The notes: generated by a model from the letters alone, not told the origin. Shown: positions 9,999 to 19,705, numbered from the stretch's first letter. The stretch is 64,000 nt of DNA from Pseudonocardia sp. CNS-004 (GCA_001942185.1 MKJV01000071.1:62001-126000); one strand, 5' to 3'. Made by a program: numbers and translations.

Positions 9999-11359
9999 AT
10001 GCAGCGGCGGATCTACGGCGTCGAGACCGAGTTCGGGGTCACGTGCACCTTCCACGGGCAGCGGCGCCTCTCGCCCGACGAGGTGGCCCGGTACCTCTTC
10101 CGAAGGGTCGTGTCGTGGGGGCGTTCGTCGAACGTGTTCCTGCGCAACGGGGCCCGCCTCTACCTGGACGTGGGCAGCCATCCCGAGTACGCCACCGCGG
10201 AGTGCGACTCGCTCGCCCAGCTCGTGTCCCACGACAAGGCGGGGGAGCGAATCCTCGAGGACCTCCTCGTCGACGCCGAACGCCGGCTGGTCGACGAGGG
10301 CATCGGGGGTGACATCTACCTGTTCAAGAACAACACCGACTCGGCGGGCAACTCCTACGGCTGCCACGAGAACTACCTGGTCGCCAGGGCAGGGGAGTTC
10401 TCCCGGATCGCCGACGTGCTGCTGCCGTTCCTCGTCACCCGGCAGCTGATCTGCGGGGCCGGCAAGGTGCTGCAGACCCCGCGCGGCGCCGTGTACTGCC
10501 TGTCGCAGCGGGCCGAGCACATCTGGGAGGGCGTCTCCAGCGCCACCACCCGGTCCCGGCCCATCATCAACACCCGCGACGAGCCGCACGCCGACGCCGA
10601 GCGCTACCGGCGGCTGCACGTCATCGTCGGCGACTCGAACATGTCCGAGGTCACCACCCTGCTCAAGGTCGCTCCGCCACCCTCGTGCTGGAGATGATCG
10701 AGGCGGGCGTCCAGTTCCGGGACTTCACCCTCGACAACCCGATCCGCGCCATCCGCGAGATCAGCCACGACCTCACCGGCCGCCGCACCGTGCGGCTCGC
10801 GGGTGGACGCGAGGCCAGCGCCCTGGACATCCAGCGCGAGTACCACGCCAAGGCCGTCGAGCACGTCCGCACCCGCGGCAGCGCCGACCCCACCATCGAG
10901 CGCGTGCTCGACCTGTGGGGCCGCACCCTCGACGCCGTCGAGCGCCAGAACCTGTCGCTGATCGACCGCGAGATCGACTGGGCGATCAAGCACCGGCTCG
11001 TCGAGCGCTACCGGGAACGCAACGGCCTCGACCTCGCGAGCCCCCGGATCGCCCAGCTCGACCTCGCCTACCACGACATCCGCCGCGGCCGGGGCCTGTT
11101 CGACCTGCTGCAGCGCAAGGGCATGGTCGACCGCGTCACCGACGACGGCGAGATCGAGGCGGCCAAGGACACCCCGCCGCAGACCACGCGGGCAAAGCTG
11201 CGCGGCGACTTCATCGCCGCCGCCCAGGCCGCGGGCCGCGACTTCACGGTCGACTGGGTGCACCTCAAGCTCAACGACCAGGCCCAGCGCACCGTGCTCT
11301 GCAAGGACCCGTTCCGGGCCATCGACGAGCGCGTGGAGCGCCTCATCGCCTCGCTGTAG
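9999..11359 (+). CDS. pafA: PafA, Pup-protein ligase (frame break near 10672)
   Basis: About 453 residues, the family length. PafA uses ATP to join the C-terminal Glu of deamidated Pup to substrate lysines. The N-terminus [13 protein letters not shown] carries the Mg-binding Glu. [17 protein letters not shown] holds the catalytic Asp, and [17 protein letters not shown] and [11 protein letters not shown] match the family. One base is missing near 10672 (expected [13 protein letters not shown]), splitting the frame. It is a paralogue of dop at 2.8-4.3 kb. Confidence 0.94.
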
Positions 11360-11390
11360 GGCTTCCACGGGTCGGTGGGCATTCCGGCCG

Positions 11391-11406
11391 GTCGGCCGCG
11401 GCCGAC
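11391..11406. promoter_or_regulatory. 16-bp perfect palindrome in the pafB promoter region
   Basis: GTCGGCCGCGGCCGAC is fully symmetric and lies 13 bp upstream of the TACGAT -10 box of pafB, over the place a -35 would occupy. It could be an operator or the end of the pafA transcript. Confidence 0.4.
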
Positions 11407-11419
11407 CACGGCCCGGTCG

Positions 11420-11425
11420 TACGAT
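11420..11425 (+). promoter_or_regulatory. Leaderless -10 box of pafB
   Basis: TACGAT ends 5 nt before the GTG start at 11431, with no ribosome site in between. This fits a leaderless transcript. Confidence 0.5.
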
Positions 11426-11430
11426 GCCTG

Positions 11431-12423
11431 GTGTCCTCTGCCCGGGCCGAGCGGCTGGTGAACCTGGTCCTCTGCCTGCTGTCCACCCGGCAGTTCCTCA
11501 CGGCCGAGCGGATCCGCAAAATCGTGCCCGGGTACGCCGACGTGCGGGGCGACGAGGCGTTCTTCCGGATGTTCGAGCGCGACAAGGCCGAGCTGCGCGA
11601 GCTCGGCGTGCCGCTGGAGACCGGCCGCCTGTCCAGCTTCGACACCGTGGACGGCTACCGGATCGCCCGCCAGGACTACGAGCTCGGCGAGATCCACCTC
11701 GAACCGGACGAGGCCGCCGCCGTCGCGCTGGCCGCCCGGCTGTGGGATTCCCCCGAGCTCGCGATGCCGGCCCACAGCGCGCTGGTGAAGCTGCGCGCCG
11801 CCGGCGTCGAGGTCGACGAGGAGCAGGGCCGGGTGCAGCCGCGGGTGCGTGCCACCGACCCGGCGTTCGCGGCCCTGCTGGCCGCCGTGCGGGCCGGGCG
11901 CGCCGTCACGTTCGACCACCAGCGCGGCGGCGTGGGCGGGCCGGTGCAGCGGCGCACGGTGGAACCGTGGGGCGTGGTGTCGTGGCGCGGACGCTGGTAC
12001 CTGTGCTGCTACGACCGCGACCGCGCCGCACCCCGGTGCTTCCGCATCTCGCGGATCATGGAACCGGTCACCGCGCTCGGGCCGGTGGGCGCGGTGCAGG
12101 TGCCCGAGGGCGTCGACCTGATGGGGATGGTCCGCCAGGGGGTCGACCCGCCACCGGCCACCGACACCGCCCGCGTCTGGATCGCCGACGGCCGCGCCCA
12201 CGGCCTGCGCCGACTCGCCCGGGTCGTCGGCAGGCGCTCCCACGGTGGGCGCGACGGCGACGAGGTGGAGCTCGACCTGCGCAACGTGGAGACCCTCGCC
12301 CGCTGGGTGGCGGGCCACGGCCCGGACGTCGCGGTGCTGGGCCCGCAGCGCCTCGCGGAAGCCGTGCGGGCGAACTGGGCGGCGGCGGTGGCCGCCCACA
12401 CCGAACCGTTGGTGCCGAGATGA
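11431..12423 (+). CDS. pafB: PafB, WYL-domain DNA-damage transcription activator subunit
   Basis: An intact frame of 330 residues. The N-terminal winged helix-turn-helix (ERLVNLVLCLLSTRQFLTAE) is followed by a WYL domain (RTVEPWGVVSWRGRWYLCCY) and a WCX C-terminal region. In mycobacteria PafB and PafC form the heteromeric activator of the LexA-independent DNA-damage response, despite lying beside proteasome genes. Start GTG 11431 fits the leaderless promoter and the family N-terminus (VSSARAERL). Its stop overlaps the pafC start (ATGA at 12420). Confidence 0.92.
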   Translation: MSSARAERLVNLVLCLLSTRQFLTAERIRKIVPGYADVRGDEAFFRMFERDKAELRELGVPLETGRLSSFDTVDGYRIARQDYELGEIHLEPDEAAAVALAARLWDSPELAMPAHSALVKLRAAGVEVDEEQGRVQPRVRATDPAFAALLAAVRAGRAVTFDHQRGGVGGPVQRRTVEPWGVVSWRGRWYLCCYDRDRAAPRCFRISRIMEPVTALGPVGAVQVPEGVDLMGMVRQGVDPPPATDTARVWIADGRAHGLRRLARVVGRRSHGGRDGDEVELDLRNVETLARWVAGHGPDVAVLGPQRLAEAVRANWAAAVAAHTEPLVPR

Positions 12424-13393
12424 GCACAGGTGGGGTCACGGAGCGGCTGCCGCGGCTGCTCTCTCTGGTGCCCTACCTGCTGGCCCGTCCCGGGATCCCG
12501 GTGGCGGAGGCGGCCGCCGACTTCGGGATCTCCGAGAAGCAGCTGCGCCGCGACCTGGAGCTGCTCTGGATGTGCGGGCTGCCCGGCTACGGCCCCGGCG
12601 ACCTGGTCGACCTGTCCTTCTCCGGAGACACCGTCACCGTCACCCACGACGCGGGCATGCGCCGCCCGTTGCGGCTCACCACCGCGGAGGCCACCGCGCT
12701 GCTGATGGCGCTGCGCACGCTCGCGGACGTGCCGGGCGTGGCCGACACCGAAGCGGTGCGGCGGGCCGCGGCGAAGGTGGAGCGGGCCGTCGGCGACGCC
12801 GGCCTGGCCGGCGTGGCGATCGACGGCCCCAGCCGCGAGGAGGCCGCCACCACCGCGGCCGTCCGCGATGCGCTCGCCGCGGGGAACGCCATGCGGATCG
12901 TCTACTACACGGCGGGCCGCGATGCCGTCTCGCAGCGCACGATCGACCCGATGCGCCTGCTCATCGTCGACGGTCGTGGCTACCTGGAGGCCTGGTGCCG
13001 CCGGGCGGAGGCCGTGCGCCTGTTCCGGCTCGACCGCGTCGAGGACGTCGTCGTGCTCGACGAACCCGCGGCGCCCCCTCCCGACGCCGAACCCACGGAC
13101 GTGTCGGAGGGCCTGTTCCGGCCCAGCGCCGACCACCGCTCCGCGGTGCTGCTCCTCGAGCGCGAGGTGCGGTGGGTGGCCGAGTACTACCCCGTGGACG
13201 AGATCGCGGAGCTCGGCGACGAACGCATGCAGGTGCGGCTGCGCTACGCCGACCCCAGCTGGCTGGTCCGGCTCGTGCTGGGCCTCGGTGGTGGGGCACG
13301 GCTGGTGGAACCGGCGGAGCTGGTGGAGGCGGTTGCGTGCGGGCGCGGGAGGCGCTCGGCACGGTGGATCGGGAGAACGGTGCGAATGGGTGA
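12420..13393 (+). CDS. pafC: PafC, partner of PafB (frame break near 13337)
   Basis: About 324 residues, with an N-terminal HTH (VAEAAADFGISEKQLRRDLE) and a WYL domain (RTIDPMRLLIVDGRGYLEAW). It partners PafB as the DNA-damage activator. One base is missing near 13337; restoring it gives the C-terminus VRAREALGTVDRENGANG ending at 13393. Without it the frame runs on into the next small gene and creates a false 384-residue product. It is translationally coupled to pafB by a 4-bp overlap. Confidence 0.9.
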
Positions 13394-13574
13394 CATGATG
13401 CTGGTTGTGCTCACGGTCGTCGTGGGCGTCGTGCTCCTCGTGGTGTTGCTGCTACTCGTACTGCCGCCTGTGCGGCGGTTCACCCGGGCGAACGCGGCGT
13501 TGCGTGCGGGCGTGGCAGGTCGGGTCGCCGTTCTGCGCGCACTGGCGGACGAGCGACGACGTGGATCGGCCTGA
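13386..13574 (+). CDS. Small single-pass membrane protein
   Basis: 62 residues: MGDMM, then a long hydrophobic helix (residues ~5-29, all V/L), then a basic tail with PPVRRFTRANAALR. The ATG at 13386 overlaps the inferred pafC stop at 13391-13393. It sits between pafC and tatA and may be part of that operon. No domain is recognised. The hydrophobic stretch and clean start-stop coupling support a real gene. Confidence 0.55.
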   Translation: MGDMMLVVLTVVVGVVLLVVLLLLVLPPVRRFTRANAALRAGVAGRVAVLRALADERRRGSA

Positions 13575-13627
13575 GCCGTACCCGCGTAGACTCCGGAACG
13601 ATTGCTCACGGCGGAAGGACGACAACC

Positions 13628-13918
13628 ATGCCAAGCCTCGGCGGCTGGGAGCTGGTGATCCTCATCGGGATCCTCGTGCTCCTGTTCGGTGCCAAGCGCC
13701 TGCCGGATATGGCCCGGTCCATCGGTCAGTCCGCCCGGGTGTTCAAGGGTGAGATGAAGGGCATGAAGGACGAGGCGGGCAACTCAGACACCTCGGCCGA
13801 GTCGCCCGCCGCGCCGGAGCCGAAGGTCCTCCCCGAGGGCCAGGCCAAGGCCGCGGAGAAGGCACCTGAGTCGACGCGTGCCTCCCAGCCCGGCTCGGGC
13901 AGCACCTCGGCCCCGTAA
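13628..13918 (+). CDS. tatA: Sec-independent protein translocase TatA
   Basis: 96 residues. One N-terminal transmembrane helix (WELVILIGILVLLFG), the hinge AKRLPDMARSIG and an amphipathic helix are followed by a long charged, Pro/Ala-rich tail. TatA oligomers form the pore that exports folded twin-arginine proteins. A ribosome site (GGAAGGA) precedes the ATG, and tatC follows after 11 bp. Confidence 0.95.
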   Translation: MPSLGGWELVILIGILVLLFGAKRLPDMARSIGQSARVFKGEMKGMKDEAGNSDTSAESPAAPEPKVLPEGQAKAAEKAPESTRASQPGSGSTSAP

Positions 13919-13929
13919 GCACCAGCGCG

Positions 13930-14886
13930 GTGGTTCGAATCCCCCTCCGTCGGGTCAAGAGAGCGAAGAGTCCCGACGGAACGATGTCGCTCGTCGAGCA
14001 CATGTACGAGCTCCGCAACCGGCTCACGGTTGCGCTCGTGGCGATCGTCATCACCACGATCTTCGGCTACATCTGGTTCGCCGTTCCCTTCTTCGGCATG
14101 TCCAGCCTCGGCGACCTGTTGAAGGCGCCGTACTGCGCCCTGCCGGAGGCGTCCCGTGCGGTGTTCACCGCGGACGGGTCCTGCACGCTGCTCGGCACCG
14201 GGCCGTTCGACCAGTTCACGCTGCGGCTGAAGGTCGGCGCCACCGCGGGCGTCGTGCTGGCGTGCCCGGTCTGGCTGTACCAGGTCTGGGCGTTCATCGT
14301 CCCGGGGCTGCACTCCAACGAGCGGCGCTACGCGCTGTCGTTCGTGTCGGTGGCCTCGGTGCTGTTCGTGGCGGGCGCCGTGCTCGCCTACGCGGTGATC
14401 ACCCAGGGCCTGGCCTTCCTGCTCACCATCGGTTCGGAGATCCAGACCACCGCCCTGTCGGGCGACCAGTACTTCTCGTTCGTCATCGCGTTGTTGCTGA
14501 TCTTCGGGGTGAGCTTCGAGCTGCCGTTGCTCGTGGTGATGCTGAACGTCGCGGGCGTGATCAGCTACGCCCAGCTGAAGGCATGGCGCCGCGGGCTGAC
14601 GTTCGGGCTGTTCGCGTTCGCCGCGATCGCGACACCCGGCCAGGACCCGATCTCGATGATCGCCCTCGCGATCGCCCTGGTACTGCTGTTCGAGCTGGCC
14701 ATCCAGATCAGCCGCATGAACGACCGTCGGCGCGCGCGGCGGCGGGCCGCCGAGGGCTGGGATGACTGGGACCCCGACGCCCCCAGCCCGATCGACACCA
14801 GCCCGAGCGCGATCGACACCACTCCCAGCGACATCGACACGGCTCCCAGCACGCTGGACGCCAAGCGGCTCGACGACGTGACCTGA
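13930..14886 (+). CDS. tatC: Sec-independent protein translocase TatC
   Basis: An intact frame of 318 residues with six transmembrane helices. The N-terminal signature MSLVEHMYELRNRL and the FELPLL and PGQDPISM segments are TatC hallmarks. TatC recognises the twin-arginine signal peptide. The cytoplasmic C-terminus has four 7-residue tandem repeats (SPIDTSP, SAIDTTP, SDIDTAP, STLDAKR) coded by 21-bp units at 14785-14868. The start is GTG 13930; GTG or ATG codons further in (such as ATG 13984) are alternatives. Confidence 0.94.
   Translation: MVRIPLRRVKRAKSPDGTMSLVEHMYELRNRLTVALVAIVITTIFGYIWFAVPFFGMSSLGDLLKAPYCALPEASRAVFTADGSCTLLGTGPFDQFTLRLKVGATAGVVLACPVWLYQVWAFIVPGLHSNERRYALSFVSVASVLFVAGAVLAYAVITQGLAFLLTIGSEIQTTALSGDQYFSFVIALLLIFGVSFELPLLVVMLNVAGVISYAQLKAWRRGLTFGLFAFAAIATPGQDPISMIALAIALVLLFELAIQISRMNDRRRARRRAAEGWDDWDPDAPSPIDTSPSAIDTTPSDIDTAPSTLDAKRLDDVT
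14785..14868 (+). repeat. Four 21-bp tandem repeats in the tatC tail
   Basis: Units at 14785, 14806, 14827 and 14848 encode S-x-I/L-D-T/A-x-P/R heptads. They lie in the cytoplasmic tail after the last transmembrane helix and keep frame. Confidence 0.7.
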
Positions 14887-14924
14887 TCGCCCCGCGGGAG
14901 TCCGTTCGTCGGATTGCCGGCCGG

Positions 14925-14992
14925 CTTCACACATCCAGCACCGACTTCACACAAGGCGGGCCATGGGTGAAGTCGGTGCCCGGTATGTGAAG
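14925..14992. repeat. 68-bp hyphenated palindrome after tatC
   Basis: The 300-bp gap between tatC and helY holds this element and no gene. An inner 13-bp perfect stem (GCACCGACTTCAC 14938-14950; GTGAAGTCGGTGC 14967-14979) lies inside an outer repeat (CTTCACA / TGTGAAG). TTCAC occurs twice and GTGAA twice, so the element is symmetric over its full length. It may end tatC transcription, bind a regulator, or be a dispersed repeat. Confidence 0.65.
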
Positions 14993-15186
14993 TCACCGCA
15001 GCGCGTGGGGCAGCAACAGACTGTGGTCAGGCGCGCCACTCCCGGATCGGGTGCGCGATCTCGACGAACGGCGGGGCGGTTTCCGGCAGCGAGGCGCTCA
15101 CCGGGCGATCATGCATCCCCGGTGGTGAACGAGCTGTGAACGGGCGCGGCGGCCCTCCGTCGTGGGGATGTGGAAACCTGGAGATC

Positions 15187-17943
15187 GTGGCCACCAGCCA
15201 GTCTGCTCCGGCGGAGGCGTACGCCGCCGCCCGGAGCCGCTCCGCACGTCCGCGGCTCACCGAGTTCGTGCAGACGCTCCCGTTCGAGCTCGACGGGTTC
15301 CAGCACACCGCCTGTGCCGCCCTCGAGGAGGGGCACGGCGTGCTCGTGTGCGCCCCCACCGGCGCCGGGAAGACCGTCGTCGGCGAGTTCGCCGTGCACC
15401 TGGCGCTCGCGCAGGGGCAGAAGTGCTTCTACACGACACCGATCAAGGCGCTGTCGAACCAGAAGTACGCCGACCTCGTCGAGCGGCACGGGGCGTCCGC
15501 GGTCGGGCTCCTCACCGGTGACCAGGCGGTCAACGGCAACGCCCAGGTGGTCGTCATGACCACCGAGGTCCTGCGCAACATGATCTACGCGGAGTCGCGG
15601 CAGCTCGAACACCTCGGCTACGTCGTGATGGACGAGGTCCACTACCTCGCCGACCGGTTCCGCGGCGCGGTCTGGGAGGAGGTCATCCTCCAGCTGCCCG
15701 AGCACGTCTCGCTGGTGAGCCTGTCGGCCACGGTGAGCAATGCCGAGGAGTTCGGCGACTGGCTGGTCACCGTGCGCGGCGACACCACCGTGGTCGTCGA
15801 CGAGCACCGGCCGGTGCCGCTGTGGCAGCACATGATGGTGGGCAACCGCCTGCTCGACCTGTTCGCCGGGGAGACCTCGGCGGGCGAGCTGGAGGTCGAC
15901 CCGGATCTCGTCCGGCACACCAAGGAGCTCGACCGGCAGAGCTCGATGGCGCAATGGGACCGCGGCGCGCGGGGCCGTGGCCGCTCCGGCCCGCCGCGAC
16001 GTGGCGGGTTCCGCCCGCCGTCCCGCACCACCGTGATCGACCGGCTCGACCGGGAGGGCCTGCTGCCGGCCATCACGTTCGTGTTCAGCCGCGCCGGGTG
16101 CGACGCCGCGGTCGGGCAGTGCGTCCGGTCCGGGCTGCGGCTCACCACGGAGGACGAGGTCGAGGAGATCCGCCGCACGGTCGACCGGCGCACCGCGGAG
16201 CTCCCCCAGGCCGACCTCGCCGTGCTCGGCTACTGGGAGTGGCGCGAGGCCCTCGAGCGCGGCATCGCCGCCCACCACGCCGGGATGCTGCCCGCGTTCA
16301 AGGAGACGGTCGAGGAGCTGTTCGTCCGTGGGCTGGTGCGCGCGGTGTTCGCCACCGAGACCCTCGCGCTCGGGATCAACATGCCCGCGCGCACGGTCGT
16401 GCTGGAACGGCTGGTCAAGTACAACGGCGAGTCCCACGCCGAGCTCACCCCCGGCGAGTACACCCAGCTGACGGGGCGGGCGGGCCGCCGCGGGATCGAC
16501 GTCGAGGGCCACGCGGTCGTCGTCTGGCAGCCGGGGGTGGACCCCGAGCAGGTCGCCGGGCTCGCATCCACCCGCACCTACCCGCTGCGCAGCTCCTTCC
16601 GGCCCGGCTACAACATGGCCGTCAACCTGGTGGGCAGGCTCGGCACCGACGCCGCCCGGGAGCTCCTGGAGCTGTCGTTCGGGCAGTTCCAGGCCGACCG
16701 GTCGGTGGTGGGGCTGGCCCGGCGGATCGAGCGCAACGTCGAGGCCCTCGCCGGGTACGAGAAGTCCCTCGAATGCCACCTCGGCGACTTCCGCGAGTAC
16801 GCCGCGCTGCGCAGGCGCGTGGCCGACCGGGAGAAGTCGCTCTCGCGGCAGGGGGTGGCGCAACGGCGTGAGGCCGCCGCCGATTCGTTGCGCGCGCTAC
16901 GGCCCGGCGACGTCATCGCGGTGCCCGGCGGGCGCCGCGCCGGCCTCGCCGTGGTGCTCGACCCCGGCGTCGACACCGACGGCGACCCCCGACCGCTCGT
17001 GCTCACCGAGGACCGCTGGGCGGGTCGGCTCTCCGCGGCCGACTTCCCGGTGCCCGTCGAGCCGCTCGGCCACATGCGGCTGCCGAAGCGGGTCGACCAC
17101 CGCGTCCCCCGGGTACGGCGCGACCTGGCGTCGTCGCTGCGCAACACCGGGATCGTCGCCCCACCGACACAGCGCCGGCGGTCGCGCGGCGGCGCCGTCG
17201 ACGACCCGGAGATGGCCACGCTGCGCCGGGCGCTGCGCGCCCACCCGTGCCACGGGTGCGACGACCGGGAAGCCCACGCCCGGTGGGCGGAGCGGTACGC
17301 GCGGCTGGAGCGCGACACCGACCAGCTGCGGCAGAAGGTGCGGGCCACCACCCACTCGCTCGCCAGGGCCTTCGACCGGATCCGGGCGCTGCTGGGCGAG
17401 CGCGGCTACCTCGACGGCGAGCACATCACCGAGCACGGCGAGCGCCTCGCGCGGCTGTGGGGCGAGTCCGACCTGCTCACAGCCGAGTGCCTGCGCCACG
17501 ACGCGTGGGCGGGCCTGGAGCCCGCCGAGCTGGCCGCCGTCGCGTCGGCGCTGGTCTACGAGTCGCGCCGGGACAACGGGCCGATGCCGCGGGTGCCGTC
17601 GGGTGCCGTCTCGGACGCACTGGCGGCCACCGTGCGGCTGTGGGCCGAGCTGGAGGGCGACGAACGCCGGCACAAGGTCGACCGCACTCGCGAGCCCGAC
17701 CTCGGTTTCGCGTGGCCGATGCACCGTTGGGCGCGCGGGGAGTCCCTCGCGGCGGTCCTCACCGCCGCGGAGCAGAACGGTGTGGAACTCTCGGCCGGCG
17801 ATTTCGTGCGTTGGTGCCGGCAGGTGCTGGACCTGCTCGACCAGATCGCCGCCGTCGCGGGGCGCGACAGCGGGGTCGGCAGGGCCGCCGCAACGGCGAT
17901 CACCTCGATCCGCCGCGGCGTGGTTGCGGTGGGTACGGAGTGA
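15187..17943 (+). CDS. helY: HelY-type superfamily 2 DEVH-box RNA helicase
   Basis: An intact frame of 918 residues from GTG 15187. Motif I is APTGAGKT (~residue 58), motif II is DEVH, motif III is SATVSN, and motif VI is QLTGRAGRRGID. A C-terminal DSHCT domain follows. It is the Ski2/Mtr4-like actinobacterial helicase, an ATP-driven RNA unwinder probably linked to RNA processing. The position after tatC matches mycobacterial gene order. The GTG start omits an implausible upstream extension from 15136. Confidence 0.9.
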   Translation: MATSQSAPAEAYAAARSRSARPRLTEFVQTLPFELDGFQHTACAALEEGHGVLVCAPTGAGKTVVGEFAVHLALAQGQKCFYTTPIKALSNQKYADLVERHGASAVGLLTGDQAVNGNAQVVVMTTEVLRNMIYAESRQLEHLGYVVMDEVHYLADRFRGAVWEEVILQLPEHVSLVSLSATVSNAEEFGDWLVTVRGDTTVVVDEHRPVPLWQHMMVGNRLLDLFAGETSAGELEVDPDLVRHTKELDRQSSMAQWDRGARGRGRSGPPRRGGFRPPSRTTVIDRLDREGLLPAITFVFSRAGCDAAVGQCVRSGLRLTTEDEVEEIRRTVDRRTAELPQADLAVLGYWEWREALERGIAAHHAGMLPAFKETVEELFVRGLVRAVFATETLALGINMPARTVVLERLVKYNGESHAELTPGEYTQLTGRAGRRGIDVEGHAVVVWQPGVDPEQVAGLASTRTYPLRSSFRPGYNMAVNLVGRLGTDAARELLELSFGQFQADRSVVGLARRIERNVEALAGYEKSLECHLGDFREYAALRRRVADREKSLSRQGVAQRREAAADSLRALRPGDVIAVPGGRRAGLAVVLDPGVDTDGDPRPLVLTEDRWAGRLSAADFPVPVEPLGHMRLPKRVDHRVPRVRRDLASSLRNTGIVAPPTQRRRSRGGAVDDPEMATLRRALRAHPCHGCDDREAHARWAERYARLERDTDQLRQKVRATTHSLARAFDRIRALLGERGYLDGEHITEHGERLARLWGESDLLTAECLRHDAWAGLEPAELAAVASALVYESRRDNGPMPRVPSGAVSDALAATVRLWAELEGDERRHKVDRTREPDLGFAWPMHRWARGESLAAVLTAAEQNGVELSAGDFVRWCRQVLDLLDQIAAVAGRDSGVGRAAATAITSIRRGVVAVGTE

Positions 17944-18031
17944 TACGGCCTAAGGGGCGACCGGCTCTGTGCCCGCCGAATGGCCTGTGCTTTGATCGCC
18001 CGACCGCACGTCTCCAGGGGGAAGGCCCGCG

Positions 18032-19705
18032 ATGAGTACGCCACAGGGACCGCAGCCACCACACGGTGCGCAGCAGCAGCCTGCCGAGCAGCCCGCGTGG
18101 GGCCAGCAGCAGCCGCAAGGCGGGTGGGGGGCTCCGCAGGAGGCGCAGCAGCCGGCCGACGAGGAGACCCGCGCCGTCCCGCAGCAGGGGTGGGACTCGC
18201 CCGAGACGAGCGAGGTGCCCCGGCAGGAGGCGTCCGAGTCCCGCGAGGCGTCCGAGGCCCCGGTCGAGTCCGAGCCCGCCGAGGACGAGCGGGAGGCCGG
18301 GGACCTCTTCACGCCCAGGACCGAGGAGAAGGCGCCCGAGCAGCCGCCCGCCGACGAACCGGGCGAGGCCACCACGCTCGTCCCCACCCAGAACGCGCAA
18401 CAGCCCGAACCGGCACAGCAGGCACAGCAGCAGATGTGGGGGCCCGCCGACCAGACGCAGGCCGCGCTGCCGTACCCCCCGCCGGAGCAGCACCACGGTG
18501 CCCAGCCCGGTCAGGCCCAGCCCGGTCAGGCACAAGCCGGGGTCCAGGCGGGCCAGGGGCAGCCCGGAGCGCAGCCGGCCTACGGTCAGCCGGGTCAGGG
18601 GCCGAGCCAGAGCCAGCCGAACCAGGCTCAGGCGGGGTCCCAGGCCGACCAGCACCAGACCGACCAGCACCGGGTCGACCAGCACCAGACCGACCAGTCT
18701 CAGCCGGGCCAGTCTCAGCCGAGCCAATCTCAGCCGAGCCAATCTCAGCCGAACCAGGCCCAGCCCGGCCAGTCCCAGCCTGCCCCGGGCCAGCCAGGGC
18801 GGGCCAGCCCGGTCAGCAGTACCCGGGCCAACATCCCACGCAGGCCCAGCCGTCGCAGCAGGCGCAGCAGCAGCAGCCGCCGTACGCGCCTCCCGGGCAC
18901 CAGCAGGCGCCCTACGCCGCCCAGCAGGGTGGCCCGTACGGGGCGGCGCAGCCGGGTTATGGACAGCAGCAGCCCTACGGGCAGCCCTACGGCGCCCAGC
19001 CGGGCCAGGCGTACGGCCAGCAGCCCACCCAGGTGTTCGGCCAGCCGCAGCCACGCAGGCGGGTCAGCAGGCGCAGCCGGGCCAGCAGCCGGCACAGCAG
19101 TCGCCGTACGGGCAGGGCCAGTACGGGCAGCAGCCTACGGGCAGCAGGCGGCGGGACAGCAGCCGGCGGGGCAGCAGGCGTACGGCCAGCAGGCGGCGGG
19201 GCAGCAGTCGCCGTGGGCGGCCACCCAGCAGGCGGCCGGTCAGCAGGCGCCTGGGCGGCGCAGCAGCAGGGCGGGTGGGGTCAGCCCGGTGCGGGTCAGC
19301 AGCCCACGCAGCAGTGGGGCGGGCACCGGAGGCTCAGCAGCAGTGGGGCCAGGGGCACCCGCCGCCGGACGCCCGGGCGCGGGCGGCGCGAACAACAAGA
19401 TGCCGTTGATCATCGGTGGCGCCGTCGGGGCGGTCGTGCTCGCGGTCGTCGCGGTGCTGGGCTTCGTGAGCCCCGGGTTCTTCAACACCCGCGTGCTGGA
19501 CGCGGCCGCGGTGGAGACCGGCGTGCAGCAGGTGCTCGCGCAGGACTACGGCCTCGAGGTCGAGTCGGTCACGTGCCCGGACGGGCAGCAGGTCGTGCCG
19601 GACGCGGGCTTCGAGTGCACGGCCGTAGTCGACGGCGCCCAGGTCCCGGTGCCGATCAAGATCACGAGCTCCGACGGCAACTACGAGGTCGGGCGACCGG
19701 CTTGA
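18032..19705 (+). CDS. Gln/Pro-rich membrane protein with DUF4333 domain (about six frame breaks)
   Basis: About 559 residues when six missing bases (between ~18800 and ~19370) are allowed for. The first ~460 residues are low-complexity Q/P/G/A sequence including 5-residue tandem repeats. A transmembrane helix follows (PLIIGGAVGAVVLAVVAVLGF). The extracytoplasmic DUF4333 domain has two Cys (SVTCPDGQ and GFECTAVV) likely to form a disulfide. All six breaks keep the Q/G-rich bias when the frame is shifted by one base. DUF4333 proteins are actinobacterial and of unknown function. Confidence 0.75.
   Translation: MSTPQGPQPPHGAQQQPAEQPAWGQQQPQGGWGAPQEAQQPADEETRAVPQQGWDSPETSEVPRQEASESREASEAPVESEPAEDEREAGDLFTPRTEEKAPEQPPADEPGEATTLVPTQNAQQPEPAQQAQQQMWGPADQTQAALPYPPPEQHHGAQPGQAQPGQAQAGVQAGQGQPGAQPAYGQPGQGPSQSQPNQAQAGSQADQHQTDQHRVDQHQTDQSQPGQSQPSQSQPSQSQPNQAQPGQSQPAPGQPGRASPVSSTRANIPRRPSRRSRRSSSSRRTRLPGTSRRPTPPSRVARTGRRSRVMDSSSPTGSPTAPSRARRTASSPPRCSASRSHAGGSAGAAGPAAGTAVAVRAGPVRAAAYGQQAAGQQPAGQQAYGQQAAGQQSPWAATQQAAGQQAPGRRSSRAGGVSPVRVSSPRSSGAGTGGSAAVGPGAPAAGRPGAGGANNKMPLIIGGAVGAVVLAVVAVLGFVSPGFFNTRVLDAAAVETGVQQVLAQDYGLEVESVTCPDGQQVVPDAGFECTAVVDGAQVPVPIKITSSDGNYEVGRPA
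18647..18781 (+). repeat. Nine 15-bp tandem coding repeats
   Basis: Three DQHxx units (18647-18691) are followed by six xQSQP/xQAQP units (18692-18781) in the DUF4333 gene. Copies such as 18722-18736 and 18737-18751 are identical in protein, pointing to slippage expansion. Confidence 0.75.

Noticed and set aside
13931..13955. A tRNA T-arm-like GGTTCGAATCC sequence
   Set aside because: The stem has a mismatch, no matching acceptor or anticodon arms lie upstream, and it falls in the tatC start region.
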